From the NCBI GenBank assembly GCA_903923175.1, contig CAIXWQ010001303.1:1-34051 (forward strand): 34,051 bases of DNA, in the 5' to 3' direction. The DNA comes from an uncultured delta proteobacterium. Lineage in GTDB: Bacteria; Myxococcota_A; Polyangia; Polyangiales; JADJMO01. Both the position numbers and the translations under genes were made by a program. Below, in pieces: positions 17,554 through 24,065 of this stretch. Each line of letters begins with the position of its first letter. Position 1 is the first letter of the stretch. A model generated the notes under the pieces. That model was not told the DNA's origin. It worked only from the letters and a program-made list of their open reading frames with translations, and ran no database searches.

Positions 17554-17577
17554 GGCCGACTTCGGAGAAGCGTTCCC

Positions 17578-18681
17578 ATGTGTCCGTTCCACGACAAGCC
17601 GAAGATTCGAGTCCTGATCGCCGACGACTCGGCGCTCATGCGACGCACGCTCCGGCGCGTCCTCGAGGACGACTCCGACTTCGAGGTGATCGACACCGCC
17701 CGCGACGGCGAGGACGCCGTGGCGAAGGCGCGCGAGCTGAGACCCGACGTGGTGTCGATGGACATCAACATGCCGAAGCTCGACGGCATCTCGGCGCTGC
17801 AGCTGATCATCAGCGAGGGGATCTGCCCGGTGGTCATGCTGTCGAGCCTGACGCAGCACGGCGCCGTCGCGACGTTCGAGTCTCTCGAGCTCGGCGCCTT
17901 CGACTTCGTCGCCAAGCCCGGCGGCACCGTCTCCGCCGAGCTCGGCTCGGTTGCACGCGACCTCCGCGCCAAGCTCAAGGCGGCCGCGAGCTCGCGCAGC
18001 CTCGATCGAGCGGGTCGGCGGACGCGGGCCGAGCGTGTCCGGCGCGTCACCCGTGAAGCGCGAGAGCTCCCGCCCGGGCCCAAGCTCGCGCTCCCCGAGC
18101 GCGCGGCCCCGTCGGACATGAAGGTCGTGGCCATCGGCATCTCCACCGGCGGGCCGGCCACGATCATGGAGGTGCTGCCGGCGATTCCGCACGACGTCAA
18201 CGCCGCCTTCTTCCTGGTCCAGCACATGCCCGGGAGCTTCACTGGCCCCTTCGCGCGCCGGCTCGACGAGACGTGCCAGCTGCACGTCGAGGAGGCCGCC
18301 GCGGGCGTCGAGGTTCGCCCCGGCTGCTGCTACGTGGCCCGCGGCGAGTACCAGATGACGGTGCACCGAGCCGCGAACGGGCGCGCCCTGCTCCGCACGC
18401 CCACCAAGCCCGACACGCTCTTCAAGCCGTCGGTCGACGTCATGATGGAGTCGGTGCTGGCGGCGTACGGCGCGAGCACGATCGGCGTGCTGATGACCGG
18501 CATCGGCGACGACGGCGCGAACGCGATGGTGAAGATCAAGCAGGCCGGCGGCTACACGATCGCCGAGAGTGAAGAGACCGCGGTCGTGTACGGAATGCCC
18601 CGGGAGGCGATCGAGCGCGGGGGCGCGAACGTCGTGCTGGCGAGCTGGGACGTTGCGAAGGCCATCCTGCGTCGACTCTAG
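17578..18681 (+). CDS. cheB: CheB protein-glutamate methylesterase
   Basis: The protein has 367 residues from ATG 17578, with GGAG about ten bases upstream. The N-terminal receiver domain (residues 8-130) has D-D-S-A-L-M-R-R and acceptor Asp62 (S-M-D-I-N-M-P). After an Arg-rich linker, the C-terminal esterase domain shows the catalytic triad in context: Ser189 (I-S-T-G-G-P), His216 (V-Q-H-M-P-G-S-F) and Asp312 (G-I-G-D-D-G-A). It removes methyl groups from receptor glutamates, or deamidates glutamines, after phosphorylation by CheA, giving adaptation. Length and order are standard. It is followed after 14 bases by the HEAT-repeat gene and then cheR. Confidence 0.97.
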   Translation: MCPFHDKPKIRVLIADDSALMRRTLRRVLEDDSDFEVIDTARDGEDAVAKARELRPDVVSMDINMPKLDGISALQLIISEGICPVVMLSSLTQHGAVATFESLELGAFDFVAKPGGTVSAELGSVARDLRAKLKAAASSRSLDRAGRRTRAERVRRVTREARELPPGPKLALPERAAPSDMKVVAIGISTGGPATIMEVLPAIPHDVNAAFFLVQHMPGSFTGPFARRLDETCQLHVEEAAAGVEVRPGCCYVARGEYQMTVHRAANGRALLRTPTKPDTLFKPSVDVMMESVLAAYGASTIGVLMTGIGDDGANAMVKIKQAGGYTIAESEETAVVYGMPREAIERGGANVVLASWDVAKAILRRL

Positions 18682-18695
18682 AGACTCGAGGTCCT

Positions 18696-19769
18696 ATGTC
18701 CGTCGAGAGGCTCGTAGCCCAACTGAACGCCGAGAGTGACGAGGAGCGCGCGTGGGCGGCCGAGGACCTCGGCTGCGGCGACGTCGGGACGGCGCTGCCC
18801 GCGCTGCTCGCGCGCGTACGCGTGGAGCCGAGCCGGGCCGTGCGCGAGGCGATCGTCACGGCGCTCTCGCGCTTGACGGATCCGGCGGTGCCCGCGGGGG
18901 TCGCCGAGCTGCTCTCTCACGACGACGCCTTCCTGCGCAACGGCGCGGTGGCGCTCCTCCGGGCGAGAGGGGCGGCGGCCGTGCCTGCGATCCGACGCGC
19001 GTTCGAGTCGCCCGATCCCGACCTGCGCAAGCTCGCGCTCGACATCCTCGGCGCGATCGAGACCCCGGACGCAGACGCGCTGTACGAGGCGGGCCTTCGT
19101 GATCGAGACATCAACGTCCGCATCGCGGCGATCGAGTACGTCGGCGAGCACCGAAGGGCGGGCTTCCGGCCGTGCCTCGAGGCGCTCTTCCCCGACGAAC
19201 CGAACCCGATGCTCCTGGCCGCGCTCTTCGCGACGCTCGCGTCGATCGGCACCGAGCAGACCTGGTCGGTCATCGCGGCGCGTTTTCCGACGGTCGAGAG
19301 CGTCCCCGCGTTCCTGCGCGGCGCGTGGCTCCGCGCCCTCGCACAGTGGCGAACCGGCGACACGCTCGAGACGCTCGCCGCGAACGCCCCGCACGCGAGC
19401 CCCGAGGATCTCGTCGACGCGCCCGGCCTTTGTCGCGAACGCCTCGCCTCCGTCGCCGCGCCGTCGCCGCTGCTGGCGCACCTCGAGGCGCTCCTCGGCG
19501 CGTCGATCGCGCCGACGACGAAGTATCGGATTCTCGAGTGGCTCGGCGGACTGCACGAAGCGGAGCCCATCTCGGCGATGGTGCGTGCGCAGCTCTCGAG
19601 CACCGAACCGCTGGTGGCGCAGGGCGCGCGCGAGGCCCTCGCCCGACTGAAGCCGGAAGGCTGGCAGGCCTCCGTCGACGAACAGGCGGCGCGCGCGCCG
19701 CGACCTTCGCCCCACGCCGCATTCACGAAGGAGCGGTCCTCGAAGAAGGCCTCCTCGGACGGCGTCTGA
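18696..19769 (+). CDS. HEAT-repeat protein of the chemosensory operon
   Basis: The 357-residue protein starts at ATG 18696. Residues about 1-320 consist of paired helices typical of HEAT/PBS-lyase-like repeats: L-V-A-Q-L-N-A-E-S-D-E-E-R-A-W-A-A-E-D-L-type units, with recurrent R-x-x-A-x-x-A-L and D-P/D-x-x-V/L-R patterns. The last 35 residues are Ser/Lys/Pro-rich. It has no catalytic motif, so it is probably a protein-binding scaffold. Its stop overlaps the cheR start by one base (TGATG), implying translational coupling and a role with CheR or CheB. HEAT-repeat proteins have been noted in some myxobacterial chemosensory operons (Cpc7 of the M. xanthus Che7 cluster, as I recall). Possible partners are the receptor or CheR; this is inference. 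Confidence 0.8.
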   Translation: MSVERLVAQLNAESDEERAWAAEDLGCGDVGTALPALLARVRVEPSRAVREAIVTALSRLTDPAVPAGVAELLSHDDAFLRNGAVALLRARGAAAVPAIRRAFESPDPDLRKLALDILGAIETPDADALYEAGLRDRDINVRIAAIEYVGEHRRAGFRPCLEALFPDEPNPMLLAALFATLASIGTEQTWSVIAARFPTVESVPAFLRGAWLRALAQWRTGDTLETLAANAPHASPEDLVDAPGLCRERLASVAAPSPLLAHLEALLGASIAPTTKYRILEWLGGLHEAEPISAMVRAQLSSTEPLVAQGAREALARLKPEGWQASVDEQAARAPRPSPHAAFTKERSSKKASSDGV

Positions 19770-20602
19770 TGAACGTCACCACGCGCCAGTTCGAGATGCT
19801 CCGAGACATGATCTACGAGGCTCTCGGGCTCAGCTTCGACGAAGGCAAGCTCGATTTTCTCGAGAAGCGCGTCGAGAAGCGCATGGGGCACCTCGGCGTG
19901 GGCACGCTCGACGACTACCTGTTCCACCTGCGCTTCCTCGACACGCGCGGCGCCGAGATGCAGGCGCTCGCGAACCTGGTGACGACGAACGAGACGTACA
20001 TGTTCCGGGAGTTCGAGCAGCTCCAGGGGTTCGCCGACCACTGCCTCGACGAGATCCTGGCGGCCAAGGAGAAGCGCGGCGACAAGACGCTGCGGATCTG
20101 GTCCGCCGGCTGCTCCTCGGGTGAAGAGCCCTACACACTCGCGATCATCCTCCGCGAGGTCATCCACGACATCGAAGACTGGGACATCCAGATCGTCGCG
20201 ACCGACCTCGACGAGGTCCGCCTCGGGATGGCGCGCGCCGCGACGTACGGCCCACGCTCGGTGCGCGACGTGCCCGAAGAGTACCTGTCGCGGCACCTGC
20301 GCCCGCTCCCGAACGGTGAGTACGAGGTGAGGCCCGAGACGAAGAAGCTGGTCGAGGTGCGCCACCTCAACTTGAACGATCGCTCCGCCATGAGGAGCAT
20401 GCGCGGCTTCGACTTCGTGTTCTGTCGGAACGTCCTGATCTACTTCGACGACGCGTCCCGCAAGGCGGTGGTGGATTCGTTCTTCCACACCCTCGTCAAG
20501 GGGGGATTCCTCTTCCTCGGTCACTCCGAGTCGGTCGGGCGCATCACGAGCGCGTTTCGTCTCAAGCGCCTCGGCAAGCACCTCGTGTATTGCAAGGAGT
20601 AG
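19769..20602 (+). CDS. cheR: CheR chemoreceptor methyltransferase
   Basis: This 277-residue protein is of normal CheR length. The N-terminal helical domain (residues 1-75) ends before the N-E-T-Y-M-F-R motif. The S-adenosylmethionine-binding domain shows W-S-A-G-C-S-S-G-E-E-P-Y-T, V-A-T-D-L-D for the ribose-binding acid, and F-C-R-N-V-L-I-Y-F-D, all diagnostic of CheR. It methylates glutamates of the receptor. There are no extra TPR repeats, unlike the FrzF type. Its ATG overlaps the stop of the HEAT gene, and the next gene begins three bases after its stop, so the genes are translationally linked. Confidence 0.96.
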   Translation: MNVTTRQFEMLRDMIYEALGLSFDEGKLDFLEKRVEKRMGHLGVGTLDDYLFHLRFLDTRGAEMQALANLVTTNETYMFREFEQLQGFADHCLDEILAAKEKRGDKTLRIWSAGCSSGEEPYTLAIILREVIHDIEDWDIQIVATDLDEVRLGMARAATYGPRSVRDVPEEYLSRHLRPLPNGEYEVRPETKKLVEVRHLNLNDRSAMRSMRGFDFVFCRNVLIYFDDASRKAVVDSFFHTLVKGGFLFLGHSESVGRITSAFRLKRLGKHLVYCKE

Positions 20603-20605
20603 TCC

Positions 20606-20977
20606 GTGAAAACCATTCTCGTCGTGGACGACTCCCGGACGACCCGTAGCTACCACGCGGCGATCGCGGCCTCGGCCGGGTACCGTGTGGTCACCGCGGT
20701 CGATGGCGCCGACGGGCTCGAGAAGCTCCTCGCCGAGCGGTGCGACCTCGTCCTGACCGACATCAACATGACCGGGATGGACGGCTACGAGTTCCTCCGC
20801 CGCGCGCGCGAGTTGCCGGAGTGCGAGGAGGTGCCGATCGTCATCATCTCCACCGCTTCGCGCGAGGCCGACAAGCTCAAGGCCTTCACGCTCGGAGCGA
20901 ATCTCTACATCGTGAAGCCCTCCGAGCCGCAGGCGTTGCTCGATCATCTCCAGATGATGCTCGGGGGGACGCCGTGA
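20606..20977 (+). CDS. CheY-like single-domain response regulator (first of two)
   Basis: The protein has 123 residues from GTG 20606, with AAGGAG seven bases upstream inside the end of cheR. It is a receiver domain only, with D-D-S (Asp8-Asp9) and acceptor Asp52 in L-T-D-I-N-M-T-G-M-D-G. The I-I-S-T switch strand and the V-K-P strand carry the conserved Ser/Thr and Lys. With no output domain, it must act by protein contact, as CheY does, or as a phosphate sink. Its end overlaps the STAS gene by four bases (GTGA), suggesting that the two products work together. Confidence 0.93.
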   Translation: MKTILVVDDSRTTRSYHAAIAASAGYRVVTAVDGADGLEKLLAERCDLVLTDINMTGMDGYEFLRRARELPECEEVPIVIISTASREADKLKAFTLGANLYIVKPSEPQALLDHLQMMLGGTP

Positions 20978-21270
20978 GCCAGGTGCTCACGCTGCACGGC
21001 ACAATCCTCGAGATCGCGCTCGAGGGGGAGCTGACGGTCGTCGACGTGAAGGAGATGCACGCAGCGATCCTCGCCGCGTTGTCGCCCGAGCACGACGTCG
21101 TCGTGCGCGCCAAGGACGTCAGCCGCGTCGACACGGCGGTGGCGCAGCTGATCTACGCGGTCGGCGTCTACGCCAGGAGCTTCGAGGTCCTAGAGGCCTC
21201 CGAAGCGTGGCTGAAGGCATTCCGCCTCCTCGGACTCGAGCGTCCCATCGACCCCGAGCCTGGCACGTAA
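20974..21270 (+). CDS. STAS-domain protein (anti-sigma antagonist / RsbS-like)
   Basis: This 98-residue protein consists of one STAS domain: strands G-T-I-L-E-I-A-L-E-G-E-L-T-V-V-D, helix, V-V-V-R-A-K-D-V, then the signature helix start R-V-D-T-A-V-A-Q-L. In SpoIIAA and RsbS the loop carries the serine phosphorylated by the partner kinase; here it reads Asp53-Thr54-Ala55, so only Thr54 could be phosphorylated. This resembles MlaB-type STAS domains as much as RsbS. Overlap with the upstream CheY and the RsbT-like kinase gene three genes downstream suggest a partner-switching pair inside the chemosensory system. Which protein it binds is inference. Confidence 0.78.
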   Translation: MSQVLTLHGTILEIALEGELTVVDVKEMHAAILAALSPEHDVVVRAKDVSRVDTAVAQLIYAVGVYARSFEVLEASEAWLKAFRLLGLERPIDPEPGT

Positions 21271-21287
21271 CCGGGAGACTTCGAGCG

Positions 21288-21659
21288 ATGCCGAAGACCG
21301 TACTTTCCGTCGACGACTCCCCGAGCATCCGCCAGGCGGTGAAGCTCACGCTCGGCTCGAAGGGCTACGTGGTGCGCGAGGCCGACGGCGGCAAACAGGC
21401 CCTTCAGATCTGCGCCGCCGAGCCCGTTCATCTCGTCATCACCGATCTCAACATGCCAGAGATGGATGGCATCGAGCTCATTCGTCACATCCGGGCGCTC
21501 TCGGCCCATCGATTCACGCCGATCCTGATGCTCACCACGGAGTCGCAGGCCGACAAGAAGAGCCAAGGCAAGGCGGCTGGCGCGACGGGCTGGATCGTGA
21601 AGCCCTTCACGCCCGATCAGCTCGTCGCGGTCGTGCAGCGCGTGCTGCCGCCTGGCTGA
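21288..21659 (+). CDS. CheY-like single-domain response regulator (second)
   Basis: The protein has 123 residues from ATG 21288, with GGGAG upstream at slightly long spacing. The receiver motifs are complete: D-D-S (Asp9-Asp10), acceptor Asp53 in I-T-D-L-N-M-P-E-M-D-G, switch Thr in M-L-T-T-E-S, and Lys in V-K-P-F. The segment Q-A-D-K-K-S-Q-G-K-A-A-G-A-T-G-W is the pattern of chemotaxis CheY proteins, making this the better CheY candidate of the two. It lies between the STAS gene and the long helical protein proposed to act as its phosphatase. Confidence 0.94.
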   Translation: MPKTVLSVDDSPSIRQAVKLTLGSKGYVVREADGGKQALQICAAEPVHLVITDLNMPEMDGIELIRHIRALSAHRFTPILMLTTESQADKKSQGKAAGATGWIVKPFTPDQLVAVVQRVLPPG

Positions 21660-21727
21660 GCAGCGAGTTCCACGATGCGCAGACTCCACCCATGGCGACG
21701 CGACGGGCGGCGGGAGGCGCCAGGCGC

Positions 21728-23578
21728 ATGAGCCCGCTGAATTTGCCTCGTTCGCCCGCGCTCGACGCCTCGACGGCGCAGCTGCACTCCGAGCGCGACG
21801 CGCTCGCGAGCCTCGCCTCCGACATCGAGGGGGACTTCGTGCGGCTCGGCGATCTGCTCGGCGACACCAGCGCTGCCTGCTCCAGGCTCGCCGGCCTCGC
21901 CGACGACCTGCGACGCGTCGCGCGGGGCGAGGACGGCAAACGCGCGCTCGTCTTCTCTTATGAGCTCTTCAAGAAGTACTCCGACCTCGTCCTCGCCGGC
22001 ATCGACCAGGCCGAACGGGTCCGGCAGGAGCTTGGCGCCGTCTCGGCCGACGTCGCGATCCTCGCCAAGCGTGAGCGTGACTTCTCGGAGATCGTGACGA
22101 GCTTCTGGCTGCTGAAGACTGCGTTCCGGGTCGAGGCCGCGTCGCTCTCCCACGAGCACCGCGCGCTGCTCCTCGGGTTGACGAACGGCATGGACGAGCT
22201 CCACGAGGGGCTCAAACGGCTCGTGTTCGAGCAGTTCGGCCGGCTCGCCGCCACGCGGCTGCAGATCGCGCGGCTCGACGCGCGCCTCGGCGACGTCCAG
22301 ACCGACAGCCGCCGCCGTGTGCAGCAGGCACGGAGGCAGCTCGAGAGCGACCTCGACGCGTTCACCAACGCGCTGTCGCCCGCGACACGGTTCAGCGAGC
22401 AGGTCACGAACGAGAGCGCGCGTGCGGGGCTCCACGTGTCGCAGGTGATCGTGTCCTTGCAGTACCACGACATCGTTCGGCAACGCGTCGAGCACGTCGT
22501 GACGGCGATCGACGAGATCCTCACGACGCTGGCGGCGGCCGGGAGTGACGGTGCGAACCTCGCCGACGAGGCCGCCTCCGTCGAGGTCGCGAGCGCCGGC
22601 GCCAGGGTGCACTTCTCGGCGCGCATCCAGCTCGAACAGCTTCGCGACGCGCGCAGCGAGATCGACGGCGCGGGCGAGACGATCGTCTGCGGCATCCGCG
22701 AGGTTCTCGAGAGCGGCGAGGCGGTGCTCGGAGCGGGGATGCGGCTGCGGCAGCTCGTCACCGATGGCCTGCGACGGTCGCAAGCCTCGAGCTCGTTCGT
22801 GAACAAGATCCAGGATCTGCACGACTCCCAGGGCGCGGTCGCGCACGACGTCGACGCGCTGGTCAAGCTCGCCTCCGACGTCGGCACGATCGTGGAGGAT
22901 CTCTCTGTAGACGTGGTCCAGAAGACCCAGGCGCTGCGGCTCGTCGCGCTCAACGCCGGCGTGCAGGCCCTCCACGTCTCGGCGGGCGGCGCCCTCGAGC
23001 AGCTCGCGGCGATCACGCAGCGCGACGCGGACGAGGCGCTCGCGCACACCAAAGCGCTGCTCGCGGGCGCGCGGAGCATCCACGTCGCGGTCGAGGGGCT
23101 GCGCGGCGGACTCGAGGAGTTCCTCGAGCTCACCCGCGACGAGGACGCCGCGCTCGACGGCGAGGCGCTCATGGCCCGGCAGCTGCTGGTCGAGATGCGC
23201 TCGGGCGTCGCGGCGAGCTTCGAGGGGCTCGACGGGGATTTCGACCGACTGCGAAAGGCCGCGCACCGGACGCTCGACGAGCTCACGTTCCGCGAGGTCA
23301 TCACGACTCGGTTCACGAAGATGGAGGCCGCCCTCGAGGGGGTCGTCGCCGCGACCGCTGGGCTCGTCGATCGAGAGAGCGAGAGCTACGAGCTGAGCCT
23401 CGCGAGCCTGCGCGCGAGCTACACGATGGAGCGCGAGCGCGCGATGCACGACGCGGTCGCGCGTCGCGAGCACGAGCGGCGGGGCGCCACCGCGGTCCAT
23501 GGCTCGAGCGGCACGAGCCTGGCCGGCGCCGACGCGGCGAGCGCGCCTGCGCTGGACGAGAACGTGGAGCTGTTCTGA
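21728..23578 (+). CDS. Long helical chemotaxis-associated protein with CheZ-like motif and MCP-like tip
   Basis: I prefer the ATG at 21728, preceded by GGGAGG at ten bases (616 residues); another in-frame ATG at 21692 lacks a ribosome site. The protein is almost entirely predicted helix, without membrane segments, and resembles no enzyme. Two features stand out. Residues about 243-257 read L-Q-Y-H-D-I-V-R-Q-R-V-E-H-V, where Asp248 and Gln252 have the same Asp-x3-Gln spacing as the CheZ phosphatase site. Residues about 403-438 (L-V-A-L-N-A-G-V-Q-A, then E-Q-L-A-A-I-T) look like a degenerate MCP hairpin tip. By position, between cheY and the RsbT-like gene, it should be a signalling partner of CheY or CheA. 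Phosphatase activity is a hypothesis; a receptor-derived scaffold is the alternative. Confidence 0.75.
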   Translation: MSPLNLPRSPALDASTAQLHSERDALASLASDIEGDFVRLGDLLGDTSAACSRLAGLADDLRRVARGEDGKRALVFSYELFKKYSDLVLAGIDQAERVRQELGAVSADVAILAKRERDFSEIVTSFWLLKTAFRVEAASLSHEHRALLLGLTNGMDELHEGLKRLVFEQFGRLAATRLQIARLDARLGDVQTDSRRRVQQARRQLESDLDAFTNALSPATRFSEQVTNESARAGLHVSQVIVSLQYHDIVRQRVEHVVTAIDEILTTLAAAGSDGANLADEAASVEVASAGARVHFSARIQLEQLRDARSEIDGAGETIVCGIREVLESGEAVLGAGMRLRQLVTDGLRRSQASSSFVNKIQDLHDSQGAVAHDVDALVKLASDVGTIVEDLSVDVVQKTQALRLVALNAGVQALHVSAGGALEQLAAITQRDADEALAHTKALLAGARSIHVAVEGLRGGLEEFLELTRDEDAALDGEALMARQLLVEMRSGVAASFEGLDGDFDRLRKAAHRTLDELTFREVITTRFTKMEAALEGVVAATAGLVDRESESYELSLASLRASYTMERERAMHDAVARREHERRGATAVHGSSGTSLAGADAASAPALDENVELF

Positions 23579-23613
23579 ACCGCGGCGCGCGCGCCGACGA
23601 GGATCCGCACGTC

Positions 23614-24033
23614 ATGGCCCAACAGATACTCAAGCTCCGCACGCTCGAGGACGTCATCCGCGTGCGCCAGGCGTGCGTACGCCTCGCGGTCGAGCTCGGT
23701 CTCGACGGCTCGGATCGGAGGCGCGTCGCGACCGCGGCCGGCGAGATCGCGCGCAACGTCCTCCAGCACTCGGGCGACCTGGGCGAGGTCGCGCTCGAGG
23801 AGATCGACGACGGCACGCGTCGCGGAATCCAGATCGTCGTGCGGGACCAGGGGCGGGGCATCGCCGACGTCGTCGCCAACTCCAGCGCCGTCGCCTCGGC
23901 CTCGGTGATCTCCCTCGGCGCGGGGCTCGCCGGAGCGAAGTGGCTGATGGACACCTTCGAGATCGACACCGCGATCGGTCGGGGGACCACGGTGCGAATG
24001 GTGAAGTGGCAGAGCTCGAACGTCAGCCCGTGA
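23614..24033 (+). CDS. RsbT-like serine/threonine kinase (HATPase anti-sigma regulatory family)
   Basis: The 139-residue protein has the length and motifs of RsbT. It shows an N box E-I-A-R-N-V-L-Q-H-S (Glu44, Asn48), a G1 box R-D-Q-G-R-G-I (Asp78) and a Gly-rich lid L-G-A-G-L-A-G-A-K-W-L-M-D, then D-T-A-I-G-R-G-T-T-V. RsbT phosphorylates STAS proteins such as RsbS and switches partners to activate a phosphatase or an output enzyme. Here the only STAS gene nearby is the one at 20974. No RsbU-type phosphatase, sigma factor or RsbR is in the window, so the output is unknown. It lies directly upstream of cheA with a 32-base gap. Confidence 0.85.
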   Translation: MAQQILKLRTLEDVIRVRQACVRLAVELGLDGSDRRRVATAAGEIARNVLQHSGDLGEVALEEIDDGTRRGIQIVVRDQGRGIADVVANSSAVASASVISLGAGLAGAKWLMDTFEIDTAIGRGTTVRMVKWQSSNVSP

Positions 24034-24065
24034 AGTCGTGATGGCGTGTCGAAGGAGCGTTGGAA

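Noticed and set aside
15775-17577. Long upstream extension of the cheB frame through cheW
   Set aside because: Arg/Gly/Pro-rich shadow; CheB homology begins at the ATG at 17578, which has a ribosome site.
21617-23500. A 627-residue frame antisense to the long helical protein
   Set aside because: No motif and low-complexity mirror composition; the sense strand fits the operon.
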